Shown here piece after piece: positions 35,723-45,111 of a stretch of DNA of 64,000 nt. The notes beneath the pieces were generated by a model. That model did no database searches, was not told where the DNA came from, and saw only the letters and a program-made list of their open reading frames with translations. The first letter of the stretch is position 1. Every line of letters begins with the position of its first letter. This DNA is from Turicibacter sanguinis (GTDB taxonomy: Bacteria; Bacillota_I; Bacilli_A; MOL361; Turicibacteraceae): contig NZ_CP053187.1 in assembly GCF_013046825.1 (NCBI RefSeq), forward strand, positions 1 through 64,000, read 5' to 3'. The translations under genes and the position numbers were made by a program.

Positions 35723-36193
35723 CTACTTCATATATCCTTCTAATAAACCATCAATTAAGCTTACCATATTGCCTTTTAACGTATACGGTTTCGGTTCAAA
35801 TCTTTTCGCACGTTCATACGTTTGAATAAAATTATCACCATCCTGATAAGAAATAAGATAGCCTAGATCTTCAAATTTCTTTGCTAACTCAATTTGATGA
35901 TTATTGACATGTTCACCATATTCTTTAAGTCTTGGAACCGCAATGATTTTTTTGTGATTTTTAATCGCCTGTAACATCGATCCTGCACCCGCATGGGTGA
36001 CAATTAAATCTGCTTTTTCATACAACATTTGGATTTCTTCATTTGAAACAAAGCCAAATATCTGCATCTTATTCGACTCATATTGATTATGTCCGGCTTG
36101 AACAATGACTTCTTCTCTATCCGCCACTTGTTCGACTAATTTAATCATCCGACTAAAATCTTGCTTCTGAGTACCACATAAAACTAAAATCAA
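35723..36193 (-). CDS. PssE-like glycosyltransferase subunit (GT28 C-terminal)
   Basis: A 156-aa protein matching the C-terminal half of MurG/Alg13-type enzymes (MILVLCGTQKQDFSRMIK, then ADLIVTHAGAGSMLQAI and the HVNNHQIELA donor motif). PssE needs PssD to transfer a sugar onto a lipid carrier. TTG at 36193 follows GGAGG nine bases upstream; a TTG at 36202 abuts the site. It overlaps the pssD-like end by four bases. Confidence 0.82.
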   Translation of the reverse strand: MILVLCGTQKQDFSRMIKLVEQVADREEVIVQAGHNQYESNKMQIFGFVSNEEIQMLYEKADLIVTHAGAGSMLQAIKNHKKIIAVPRLKEYGEHVNNHQIELAKKFEDLGYLISYQDGDNFIQTYERAKRFEPKPYTLKGNMVSLIDGLLEGYMK

Positions 36194-36654
36194 AATAAAC
36201 AACCTCCAAACTTAGCATCTGGATAAACTTCTAACAACTCTTCCCACTGAACGTAAAAATCAGTAGCAAGTTTATACATAATTTTTCCTGTCATCGATGG
36301 GGTATGAACATTGGCTACCGTCTCAATATAAACAACTTTACGCCCCAATATTCTTGCATATACACACATCGGAATAGTTGAATGAACACCCGTTGAAATC
36401 ACAACACGTGGACGATACTTGATAAAATAAAATAATGAAACGATCCAAACCCATAAATACTCAAACAGATAAATCCATCCATCATTTTTCGAACAATACA
36501 TCACGTATTCTGTTGGATAAATTGGATCTTTTGAAACGTCTGTTTTCTCCGTTACAATAACCCCATTATATTTTTTAATCAATTCACCTAATTGAAGTAA
36601 TTCCGAATAATGCCCACCGGCACTCGCACAAAACAATATTTTTCCTTTTTTCAT
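36190..36654 (-). CDS. PssD-like glycosyltransferase subunit (Alg14-like)
   Basis: A 154-aa membrane-associated partner of the PssE-like gene. It begins MKKGKILFCASAGGHYSELLQLG and has the Alg14 pattern (ISTGVHSTIPMCVYARILGRKVVYIETVA). Together they form one split glycosyltransferase acting on a polyprenyl-pyrophosphate sugar. GGTGATAATG precedes the ATG at 36654; the ATG at 36657 is an alternative. A terminator upstream isolates this pair from the MBOAT genes. Confidence 0.82.
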   Translation of the reverse strand: MKKGKILFCASAGGHYSELLQLGELIKKYNGVIVTEKTDVSKDPIYPTEYVMYCSKNDGWIYLFEYLWVWIVSLFYFIKYRPRVVISTGVHSTIPMCVYARILGRKVVYIETVANVHTPSMTGKIMYKLATDFYVQWEELLEVYPDAKFGGCLF

Positions 36655-36686
36655 CATTATCACCAAATTTATTATATCATAAAACA

Positions 36687-36726
36687 AAAATAAGTCATGA
36701 ATTTATCACAATCCATGACTTATTTT
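36687..36726 (-). terminator. Terminator after the DHHW gene
   Basis: Perfect 13-bp stem (36687-36699 with 36714-36726), minus-strand T-run after it. Confidence 0.82.
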
Positions 36727-36733
36727 GTCCATC

Positions 36734-37933
36734 CTATTGGATGTCTATGAGATATTGATCTGAAAAGTATAATCGATCATAATATAAATAAACGGCCACC
36801 ACATCAATGTCATGTTCTTTTAAAAAATCACTCAACATAAAATCATGATTTAGACGTAAATCAATGATATACGTTTCATCAAAATGAGAAGCAAACCACC
36901 CATTCATTGGATTAGAGAAAGAATCAACTAAAAACAAAGCATTTATCCCGGTATTCTCACCGTAATCATATTTAATTTCACCAGCATATCCTCCGTAAAA
37001 TGCGTCATAATGATGAATATCCTTATATCCTGGACCGTAGCCATTATGATAAGCATATCGATCACCATTTTCTTTTTCTAAACCGTCTACATAGGTGGTC
37101 GCTTGAGGTGCACCTTCAATTATCAAATCACAAATTTGGTCTGTTGCACGACTATACATCCCTGTTCGTCTCGCATAACTTCCACGATAATAAACATCCT
37201 CAAAACAAACCTTTTGTGTCACAGATCTTGGATGTCCGATTTGAGGAAACACTTCATTAATCATCTCAATCAAATCTGTATAGGCTACATAAGCGCCATC
37301 AGCCGTATGATGTAAATCTGTCTTATAAAAATATTGATAATACTCATCATAATTATTAATTTGCATCTCACCAAAATAAATATCATCATCTAGTGTACTC
37401 GTAAAGGTTTCTTTATAAATCTTTGAAGCCTCTTGGTAGTCTTGTCCTTCTAACCAATCCACTTCACTTAAAAGCAAATTCTTATAAATAAAAAGTGGCT
37501 GGTCCATAAAATTTGCGACTTTATTATACATTATAGCATGTTGCTTTACCACATCGTTTAAACTTTCAGAATAATAAAGTGGCGATTCAATATAATGCTC
37601 ATTATATTTACTCACTTCTCGAACCGGAATTAATTTATTTTGTGTCTGATTAAAATAAGACACATACTTCGTCAAAAAGTAATCTAACCGCGTTTGCCAT
37701 TTGACTAAAAAGCCTCTACCATAAAATTGATCGGCATAAGCCGTTTCAAATCCCGTTTGAAAACTACCATCATATAAACTTTCAAGCGTTATCTTTGGGA
37801 AACTAGCTAATTCTCGATATTCAAAATCAACCTCCGTATTTTTAGGAGCGAATAACATCAAACCATTCACTAAAACTAGAGCTCCAAAAAATACAATAAT
37901 AAATACACTATTTCTTATCTTTTCAAAACGCAT
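36734..37933 (-). CDS. DHHW/AlgJ-like SGNH family protein
   Basis: A 399-aa protein with one N-terminal helix and a large extracellular domain. KTDLHHTADGAYVAYTDL matches the Asp-His-x-Thr-Gly-Ala-Tyr block of the DHHW family, and ALFLVDSFSNP supplies the serine. Such proteins complete O-acetylation of surface polymers with an MBOAT partner, as AlgJ/AlgX do with AlgI. The MBOAT gene lies 13 nt upstream, so the two act as a pair. Confidence 0.8.
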   Translation of the reverse strand: MRFEKIRNSVFIIVFFGALVLVNGLMLFAPKNTEVDFEYRELASFPKITLESLYDGSFQTGFETAYADQFYGRGFLVKWQTRLDYFLTKYVSYFNQTQNKLIPVREVSKYNEHYIESPLYYSESLNDVVKQHAIMYNKVANFMDQPLFIYKNLLLSEVDWLEGQDYQEASKIYKETFTSTLDDDIYFGEMQINNYDEYYQYFYKTDLHHTADGAYVAYTDLIEMINEVFPQIGHPRSVTQKVCFEDVYYRGSYARRTGMYSRATDQICDLIIEGAPQATTYVDGLEKENGDRYAYHNGYGPGYKDIHHYDAFYGGYAGEIKYDYGENTGINALFLVDSFSNPMNGWFASHFDETYIIDLRLNHDFMLSDFLKEHDIDVVAVYLYYDRLYFSDQYLIDIQ

Positions 37934-37946
37934 CGCTTCGCCTCCC

Positions 37947-39359
37947 CTAGAAACGGAAATAAATAAAAGGATTAAATGTCGAATCTAAAAGTGACATGAC
38001 ACATAAAACAAATAACATCCCAAGCCCTAAATCTCCGATTAATTTAGTCACTTCACCTTGTTTTAAGAATTTTCTCGCTAGTTTAGCAATCAAAGGCGTT
38101 GCCCCAACTAAACCAACTACTAAGTATGGCCAATAATATTGAATATCTAACATTAGAAAGATATCCCACTTCATTAAAACCTTAAAATCAAACATCGACT
38201 TTAGATAGGCTCCTAATTGTACTAAATTCGTAAAGCTGAAAATAACCCATCCAATTAAAAATAAAACAATCGCATAAATATGTTGAATCAGACTTGGAAG
38301 TCTTTCAAGCCACTTCAATAAAACATACTTTTCAATAATTAAAATAACGCCAAAGTACAATCCCCATAAAATAAAGTTCCAACTCGCACCATGCCAAAAA
38401 CCTGTTAAAAACCAGACAATTAAAATATTACGAATGTGTTTTAAAACAGTTCCTCGATTTCCTCCAAGTGGAATATAGACATAATCTCTAAACCAGGATC
38501 CAAGTGAAATATGCCAACGGCGCCAAAATTCTGTCATACTTTTTGAAATATAAGGATAATTAAAATTCTCGAGAAAATGGAACCCAAACATTTTCCCAAG
38601 CCCAATGGCCATATCACTATAACCTGAAAAATCATAATAAATGTGCAAGGCATATGCGATAATTCCAATCCATGAAATAATTAAACTCAACTCATTTTGA
38701 TGTAACACTTGAATTTGTGTGGCTAATAATCCAAGCTTATTAGAAATCAGTACTTTTTTCATTAATCCAACGATAAATCGCCTCAATCCATTCGAAACAT
38801 TTTCAAGCGTCTCTTGTCGTGAACTTAATTCTTTTTCAATTGTTGAGTAACGGACAATAGGTCCTGCAATCAACTGTGGGAATAATGCAACATATGTTGC
38901 TAACCTTAAAAAACTCTCTTGAACTTTTACACGACCACGATACACATCAATAGTATAGGACATACTTTGGAAGGTATAAAAACTAATTCCAATTGGTAAT
39001 GGCAAGTTAAATGGTTGAAGATTTAAATGGAATATAAAATTAATATTTTCAATCATAAAATCACAATATTTGAAGAAAAATAAAACAACTAAATTAATGA
39101 TAACACTTGAAATTAAAGCTTTTTTAGCCCCTGTATTATCTTTTCTTTGTAAACATCGCCCGACCCACTCGGCATGATAAAAGTCATTCATCGTTGATAA
39201 AATCATTAACAAGACGTAAATAGGCTCGCCCCATGCATAAAAAATTAACGACCCAATCAAGAGAACTAAATTCCGATAGACACGATTTTTACTTAAAAAA
39301 TAAATTCCAATAATTAACGGAAAAAAGCAAAACAAAAACGTAAAACTACTAAATACCAC
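37947..39359 (-). CDS. MBOAT family O-acyltransferase (AlgI-like)
   Basis: A 470-aa polytopic enzyme with about 11 helices. The signatures DFSGYSDMAIGLGKMFGF, TEFWRRWHISLGSWFRDYVYIPLGGNR and the FWHGASWNFILWG block with the conserved His are all present. It moves acetyl groups from the cytoplasm to an extracytoplasmic acceptor through the DHHW partner. Length is typical. It starts the acetylation pair. Confidence 0.92.
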   Translation of the reverse strand: MVFSSFTFLFCFFPLIIGIYFLSKNRVYRNLVLLIGSLIFYAWGEPIYVLLMILSTMNDFYHAEWVGRCLQRKDNTGAKKALISSVIINLVVLFFFKYCDFMIENINFIFHLNLQPFNLPLPIGISFYTFQSMSYTIDVYRGRVKVQESFLRLATYVALFPQLIAGPIVRYSTIEKELSSRQETLENVSNGLRRFIVGLMKKVLISNKLGLLATQIQVLHQNELSLIISWIGIIAYALHIYYDFSGYSDMAIGLGKMFGFHFLENFNYPYISKSMTEFWRRWHISLGSWFRDYVYIPLGGNRGTVLKHIRNILIVWFLTGFWHGASWNFILWGLYFGVILIIEKYVLLKWLERLPSLIQHIYAIVLFLIGWVIFSFTNLVQLGAYLKSMFDFKVLMKWDIFLMLDIQYYWPYLVVGLVGATPLIAKLARKFLKQGEVTKLIGDLGLGMLFVLCVMSLLDSTFNPFIYFRF

Positions 39360-39413
39360 CTAAGTACCCTCCTACCTTCATTTCAAAACTCTTGCAAAAT
39401 AGATGGACATAAG

Positions 39414-39448
39414 AAAAAAGATTGCCCGTCTTCGGGCAAATCTTTTTA
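39414..39448 (-). terminator. Terminator after the first GT2 gene
   Basis: Stem of AAAGATT(T)GCCCG arms (39414-39428 with 39433-39447), loop TCTT, T-run on the minus strand. Confidence 0.85.
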
Positions 39449-39450
39449 TC

Positions 39451-40416
39451 CTATCCCCTTTTTATAACTGAAAAGACTTTTGCAAATCCCCAATAAGAGA
39501 ACGAATTCATCATTCTAAAGTAAAGATGCTTCTTATCTTTCTTTTTATTTAAATAGTGATTTTTCTTCCAATTTGGAAAAGTTTCATTCAACAATTTCCA
39601 CCCATTTGATAACACATACTTTCGTTCTGTCTTATCTTTAATTTGTGCCGCTCGCAAAAATGAACTTCCTAAAAAATATTTAATAAACAAATATTCTAAT
39701 TCTTCATGATAAGATTCAATCAAATCATGTTGTTTAAAATAATCATAAATTCCTGAAAAGACCTCTAACATATCACGCACACGATGATTATGAGTATGTG
39801 TAATCGATCCTGTGCGTTGAACGTAATAAACAAACGGTTCTCCAACAAATCCAAAACGTCTGATATGTGGCGCTAATCGAATTAAAAGAGAAGAATCTTC
39901 ATAGCGAAGCCCCGTTGGAAACTTAATATCGAGTGAATTAAACCAACTTGTTTTATAAATTTTAGTCCAAAGTGTCGCAATCATCTCCGTCATATACTCA
40001 CGGTTATCTTTAAATGGCCCATCAGTTGCTTGTACTAATTTATCAGGATACTCCCAATAAAAATTACAAGAGACTAAATCAGCATCTTTTTTAATCGCCT
40101 CTTCATACATTTTTTCAAACATTGTTAACTCTACATAATCATCACTATCAACAAACCCAAAATACTCTCCCGTCACTTTAGAAATCCCAAAATTACGAGT
40201 ATCAGCGATTCCACCGTTTGGCTTAATATAGCTTTTAATGAGATGAGGATATTGTTTTACATAATGATCAATAATGATTTGAGAATCATCAGGAGTTGAA
40301 TCATTCACCACAATAATTTCAATATCTTGAAGTGTCTGATTCACTAAAGAATCTAAACACTTTTCTAAATACTTTTCAACATTATATACTGGAACAATAA
40401 TACTTACTTTCGGCAT
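39451..40416 (-). CDS. GT2 family glycosyltransferase
   Basis: A 321-aa GT-A fold enzyme. VSIIVPVYNVEKYLEKCLDSLVNQTL and VVNDSTPDDS form the nucleotide-binding half, with DSDDYVE the DxD motif at about 91-97, and LRYEDSSLL the acceptor-side motif. It transfers one sugar to a lipid-linked repeat unit. It resembles the three tandem GT2 genes upstream, most likely by duplication. It is separated from the ligase-like gene by 12 nt. Confidence 0.9.
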   Translation of the reverse strand: MPKVSIIVPVYNVEKYLEKCLDSLVNQTLQDIEIIVVNDSTPDDSQIIIDHYVKQYPHLIKSYIKPNGGIADTRNFGISKVTGEYFGFVDSDDYVELTMFEKMYEEAIKKDADLVSCNFYWEYPDKLVQATDGPFKDNREYMTEMIATLWTKIYKTSWFNSLDIKFPTGLRYEDSSLLIRLAPHIRRFGFVGEPFVYYVQRTGSITHTHNHRVRDMLEVFSGIYDYFKQHDLIESYHEELEYLFIKYFLGSSFLRAAQIKDKTERKYVLSNGWKLLNETFPNWKKNHYLNKKKDKKHLYFRMMNSFSYWGFAKVFSVIKRG

Positions 40417-40428
40417 ATCGTCACACCC

Positions 40429-41967
40429 TTAATCCACTTTCTTCAAAGTTTTTTGAAATAGAGTAATTAAACTAAATGCAATAAAGAAGCTTGTTAATAA
40501 CGTATCTAATACATGTCCACTATAATAAGCTGCTCCAAGTCCTGCTCCAACCGAAACCAGTAACATCCCATTTTCAAATGTTACCATCGATTTAAAGCGA
40601 CGTAGCATATTAACTCCACATGCTGCCATTAACACAAGGTATGGACCTGTAAAGATGATGGCCCCTAAAATTCCAAGCGTATAGTATTGACGTAGGAAAT
40701 CTTGTTCAATAATAAAACCACCTTGGCTAACCGTTGAATAACTTGTCCCAAATAATTTTTGTTTAGGCGTTAACATGTCCCACTTATACTCTGCAAATAA
40801 TTTCTGTAAATCGCGTCCATCTGTACGTACTTCAAAAGGTTGCTCTAAAACATGCTTCCAGAAAACAGGGTCAAATTCAATTTCATAAATATAATCATAA
40901 TAAGCAGGCATTCCAATCAACCAAGCATTATTACGAACGATATTAATTAAAGCCCAATTATATTCAAATGAATCTCCTTCCATCCCTTCTAGACCACTCG
41001 ATAAGTCTGGTATCACTTGATTATCCTCACGATTACTTTGAATCTGCACGGCATTCTCTTGTTGATGTTTAATAGCTGGAGAATAAGGGAAGACAAGACT
41101 ACAAAATGCAATCATAAAGGCCATAAAGGCAAGTGAAACGACTTGAAGACGTCCTTGCTTTAAAAGCAAAATAATGAGATAGCCAATAAATGCAATCACA
41201 GCAACGGCAATAGTACCAAGGGTTGCCACACGAGTTCCAACAATCATCATGCAAAGAGAATGAATCACAATTAAAATCATGACTGGCCACTTACGTTTAA
41301 CTTCATATAGGACCTTATAGAGCAAAGGGAGTAACGTAAACAATAAAGCTCCGATGACATTTGCTTCTTGGAAAAATCCCTTTGATGTTAACTGAGTGGC
41401 CTTATACTGTTCATATCCCCCCATAAACCAAGAAATAAAACTTGATTGCGTGTACCCACCATAACTTCCTTTTGAAATGGCCAATAAATCTGTGATAAAA
41501 ATCACACCACAAACGAACGTAGAAACACATAAGATGACGCGATTAAATGATTTTTCACTAAAGTTGGCCATCCAAACAACATACATCAAAACAAATGGTA
41601 ATGTCATGGTTAAAATATACTTCAACTCAATTCCCGTTAAAAACTGATAATTAGCAGGCAAGAATAAATCTAAATTTTTCGTTGAAATAAAATGTAAAAC
41701 AACATAAGCTATCCAAATGATTGCGATAATAGCGGCCCCAATAAACGTACGCTTCTTATGCTTGTCAACCAAAATAAAGGCCCCTACTGCAAGCAACGGC
41801 AAAATAAGAAATCTAACAATCGTTGATGGAACAATTAAATGATATTGCTTTAAAAAATCATTCAATAAATAATCTAAATCAACCAATGGCTGAATCACTA
41901 AAAAAATAAAGACTAAAATCCCATAAAAACTTGGACTTTTAATCATCGATTTTAATTGATTTAACAT
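40429..41967 (-). CDS. O-antigen ligase/polymerase-like membrane protein
   Basis: A 512-aa protein with about 11 helices and one large external loop (about 300-420) between helices, the layout of Wzy/WaaL proteins. The C-terminal part reads GILGAIIFTGPYLVLMAAC. It may polymerise repeat units or attach them. The ATG at 41967 follows GGAGGAG. The family assignment rests on topology and context rather than a sharp motif. Confidence 0.7.
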   Translation of the reverse strand: MLNQLKSMIKSPSFYGILVFIFLVIQPLVDLDYLLNDFLKQYHLIVPSTIVRFLILPLLAVGAFILVDKHKKRTFIGAAIIAIIWIAYVVLHFISTKNLDLFLPANYQFLTGIELKYILTMTLPFVLMYVVWMANFSEKSFNRVILCVSTFVCGVIFITDLLAISKGSYGGYTQSSFISWFMGGYEQYKATQLTSKGFFQEANVIGALLFTLLPLLYKVLYEVKRKWPVMILIVIHSLCMMIVGTRVATLGTIAVAVIAFIGYLIILLLKQGRLQVVSLAFMAFMIAFCSLVFPYSPAIKHQQENAVQIQSNREDNQVIPDLSSGLEGMEGDSFEYNWALINIVRNNAWLIGMPAYYDYIYEIEFDPVFWKHVLEQPFEVRTDGRDLQKLFAEYKWDMLTPKQKLFGTSYSTVSQGGFIIEQDFLRQYYTLGILGAIIFTGPYLVLMAACGVNMLRRFKSMVTFENGMLLVSVGAGLGAAYYSGHVLDTLLTSFFIAFSLITLFQKTLKKVD

Positions 41968-41968
41968 A

Positions 41969-43144
41969 CTACTCCTCCACAATCTCTTTAATCTGCTCGA
42001 CGATTTGGTTATTATGATAATGATACGTCAACAAGTGTGCTTCCATCACATTGAGCTGCTCTGGATGTTTAATTAAGTCTTTCATCCCTTCATAGAAGGA
42101 GTTTTCATTGTTATCAACAACAATCCCATATTCATTATTTTTCAACTGCTCTTCAATACCGGCCACCTTTGTTGCTAACACAGGTGTCAAACAAAGTAAA
42201 GATTCAAATACAACGGTTGGCAATCCTTCATAACGTGATGGCAATAAGAAACAATCGGCAAGTTTAAAATATGGAAATGGATTTTCACGATAACCAATTA
42301 GCTTAAACGTCTCCTCAACTTGATAAGCCTTAATTTTTTGTTTTAAAACTGCTTCATCCTCTCCACCACCAATAATCATAATATGATGCAATAAGCCTTC
42401 TTGTATGAGTCGATGATGGATCTCGAGTAAGCGATCATATCCTTTTTGATCTACTAATCGCCCCACACTGATAAATGTCAAAGCTTCTTGTTTAAAAAAT
42501 GTCGAACGAGTTTCATCAATCTCCACATTGTATTTTTGCTTAATTAAGTCTTCTTGAATAATATTATGAATCACTTTAACAGGTTTGCTTAATTCAAATA
42601 CTTCTTGATAGGAAGCCGCAGCAACCTTTGATACTGCGACTTGCTCATCCATTAAGGATAACGTCTTCTTAAGCAATGGCATGTAATTAGATGAGAAATT
42701 TTGAACTTTATAATCTAAATGAACCCAATTTACTTTTTTCTTACTATTTCCATTGGCAACAAAAATTGTACAAAAACCTTCTTTAAAAGCAATCTCAACA
42801 TCATAAGAATCAAGTTTCATTTTTTTTCGTTCACGCTTAATTTTATTTCCAATCATTCCGGCCTTCATTAAGAAAACCAGATATAGTTTTCTAGCTATCA
42901 AAGCTAAATTTTTAGATTTAATTAACTGTCCGAGGGGTAAATCAATGACACTAAAAAATTTAGAGCCTTCTAAGACTCGCACTTCTTTCGGCACACCCTT
43001 TAGCATCTCACCATGCTTATGAAGGACAAGTAAATCTATTTCATAATCTGTCGTCTTAACAAGTGTTGTCAATAAATTATTCAAAACACGTGCTACTCCG
43101 CCAACGACCATCTCATCATTAACAATTAAAATTCTTTTTGACAT
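41969..43144 (-). CDS. GT4 family glycosyltransferase
   Basis: A 391-aa GT-B enzyme. The N-terminal domain starts KRILIVNDEMVVGGVARVLNNLL. The C-terminal nucleotide-sugar domain has FISVGRLVDQKGYDRL, the donor motif DCFLLPSRYEGLPTVVFESL and the trailing Glu residues. A retaining transferase is expected. It is separated by one base from the ligase-like gene and by four from the upstream GT2. ATG at 43144 follows GAAGTGAG. Confidence 0.9.
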   Translation of the reverse strand: MSKRILIVNDEMVVGGVARVLNNLLTTLVKTTDYEIDLLVLHKHGEMLKGVPKEVRVLEGSKFFSVIDLPLGQLIKSKNLALIARKLYLVFLMKAGMIGNKIKRERKKMKLDSYDVEIAFKEGFCTIFVANGNSKKKVNWVHLDYKVQNFSSNYMPLLKKTLSLMDEQVAVSKVAAASYQEVFELSKPVKVIHNIIQEDLIKQKYNVEIDETRSTFFKQEALTFISVGRLVDQKGYDRLLEIHHRLIQEGLLHHIMIIGGGEDEAVLKQKIKAYQVEETFKLIGYRENPFPYFKLADCFLLPSRYEGLPTVVFESLLCLTPVLATKVAGIEEQLKNNEYGIVVDNNENSFYEGMKDLIKHPEQLNVMEAHLLTYHYHNNQIVEQIKEIVEE

Positions 43145-43148
43145 TTTC

Positions 43149-44105
43149 TCACTTCCGATCATATAACCATAACACTAGTTTAAATTGACGTAAATACAAT
43201 AAATACATTAAAACTTTCTCTTTCTTACTATAAGTATTAATATACTTATTCTTGATCCATTTTGGATATTTACTACTTAAAGTGGTAATATTCTGATTTA
43301 AAAATACTTCACGTCCATTTTGATACTCTCTAATGCGTTGCGTCGTTAATTTAGCCCCATGCTCGACAAACATATAATTAACCTCATCAAGACAAGGAAT
43401 TTTATTTTTGACAACGTAAGACTTGACTAAATCAAGAGCACGATAGATATCAAAAATTTTATCAGAAGGTGTATGCATAATAGAGCCCGCACGTTGAAAA
43501 TAGTTATAAAAAACATGATTAACTTTGACGATTTTATTCGCCTTGGCTAATACGATCGGAACACATCCTAAATCTTCATACCATAATCCTTTTGGAAACT
43601 TAACATCATCAAATAATGAACGTTTAAACAGTTTATTACACGCACTATTATTAATAGTAATGATTAAAGGATCATTTGAAACATTCGTTTCAGTAAACTC
43701 TCCTCCTGGAACAAACTTTGTCTCACCTGATTCATACACATACTGCATATCACAAACAACGACATCAGCTTGCTTCTTTACGACTTGCTGATACATAACC
43801 TTAAACATATCTGCCTCTACCCAGTCATCACTATCAATAAAGGCAACATAATCCCCATTTGCATGTGCTAATCCATAATTTCTAGCATCTGCTAAGCCAC
43901 CATTCTTTTTCATCAATCCAATGATTTTCCCGGGAAATTTCTTTTGATACTCCTCTACGATATCTTGCGAATGATCCGTACTTCCATCATTCACACAAAT
44001 AATCTCAATCTCCTTCATCGTTTGATTAACAAGTGAAGCTAAACATTTATCTAAATACTTCTCAACATTATAAATTGGGACAATCACACTTAATTTTGCT
44101 ATCAC
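43149..44105 (-). CDS. GT2 family glycosyltransferase
   Basis: A 318-aa GT-A enzyme. LSVIVPIYNVEKYLDKCLASLVNQTM, VNDGSTDHS and FIDSDDWVEADM hold the usual binding residues, and LWYEDLGCVP is the acceptor-side motif. The C-terminus ends with a positive stretch (NKYINTYSKKEKVLMYLLYLRQFK). It is third of three tandem paralogs. Confidence 0.9.
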   Translation of the reverse strand: MIAKLSVIVPIYNVEKYLDKCLASLVNQTMKEIEIICVNDGSTDHSQDIVEEYQKKFPGKIIGLMKKNGGLADARNYGLAHANGDYVAFIDSDDWVEADMFKVMYQQVVKKQADVVVCDMQYVYESGETKFVPGGEFTETNVSNDPLIITINNSACNKLFKRSLFDDVKFPKGLWYEDLGCVPIVLAKANKIVKVNHVFYNYFQRAGSIMHTPSDKIFDIYRALDLVKSYVVKNKIPCLDEVNYMFVEHGAKLTTQRIREYQNGREVFLNQNITTLSSKYPKWIKNKYINTYSKKEKVLMYLLYLRQFKLVLWLYDRK

Positions 44106-44115
44106 GTTATCACAC

Positions 44116-45102
44116 CTATTTCAATAATTTCTGCTTGATAAAAATAAAACTCTTCAATAATTTAATTTGTTTATGCCCAAGCAATTTTAAGATAAAACGA
44201 TCTTTCTTCGATAAACAACTTAAATATTGATTACTTAACCATCCAGGATAATGACGATTCATATGGTCAATAGCCTCTTTAATATATGTTTCTCCATCTT
44301 CAAGTTTTAAAAAGCGCAGACAACTAAATAAAGCTAGATTTTCAATTGATAAATAGGCTAACTCTTCCATGTACTCGTCAAAAATTCCTTGCTGCTTATA
44401 ATACGACTCTATCGAATCAATCGCTTTATAAATATCTAAAACTTTTGGATTAACTGTCGACATAATAGACCCTTCACGTTGAATGTAATGAACAAAGGCT
44501 TCATTGACATATGCAATATGATGACATTTTGGCATAAATTTAGCGGTCGTCGCTAAATCTTCATACCATAATCCTTTGGGATAACGAATATTTGTCTTTG
44601 TAAACAGCTCCGTCTTATAAAGCTTATTCCAAGCTGATGCAGGACTTAACAATAAATTTTTAAAGGGATTATCCGCTTGTTGACGCAATCCTTGAATATA
44701 ATTTGAAACACCACGGTCTTCCCATTCCATTAAAAAGTCAGATACAACCAAATCAGCATTCTCTTCCTTTGCTTTTTGATATAGTTTCTCATACATCATT
44801 GGCTCAATCCAATCATCGCTATCAACAAAACCAATATACTCCCCACGTACATAAGATAAAGCATAATTTCTAGCATCACTTAACCCACCATTTTCTTTAA
44901 TTAATGGTTTAAATAAATGAGGGTATTTTTTGACATACTCATCAATAATTTGTTGAGATTGATCTGGACTTCCATCATTTACAACAATGCATTCTATTTC
45001 TTTTAATGTTTGATTCACAATCGAATCTAAACATCTTGGTAAAAACTGCTCCACATTATAGACTGGAAGGATAATACTTACTTTTACCACTTTTTTCACC
45101 AC
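44116..45102 (-). CDS. GT2 family glycosyltransferase
   Basis: A 328-aa GT-A enzyme, middle of the tandem trio. VSIILPVYNVEQFLPRCLDSIVNQTL, VVNDGSPDQS and GFVDSDDWIEP form the donor site, with LWYEDLATT on the acceptor side. The C-terminal part (NQYLSCLSKKDRFILKLLGHKQIK) matches its neighbours in pattern. Ten nt separate it from the next gene downstream. Confidence 0.9.
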   Translation of the reverse strand: MVKKVVKVSIILPVYNVEQFLPRCLDSIVNQTLKEIECIVVNDGSPDQSQQIIDEYVKKYPHLFKPLIKENGGLSDARNYALSYVRGEYIGFVDSDDWIEPMMYEKLYQKAKEENADLVVSDFLMEWEDRGVSNYIQGLRQQADNPFKNLLLSPASAWNKLYKTELFTKTNIRYPKGLWYEDLATTAKFMPKCHHIAYVNEAFVHYIQREGSIMSTVNPKVLDIYKAIDSIESYYKQQGIFDEYMEELAYLSIENLALFSCLRFLKLEDGETYIKEAIDHMNRHYPGWLSNQYLSCLSKKDRFILKLLGHKQIKLLKSFIFIKQKLLK

Positions 45103-45111
45103 CTGACTAAA

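Noticed and set aside
36671-36679. TGATATAAT promoter for pssD on the minus strand
   Set aside because: The predicted start falls in or next to the ribosome binding site, so the transcript would have almost no leader; probably not used for this gene.
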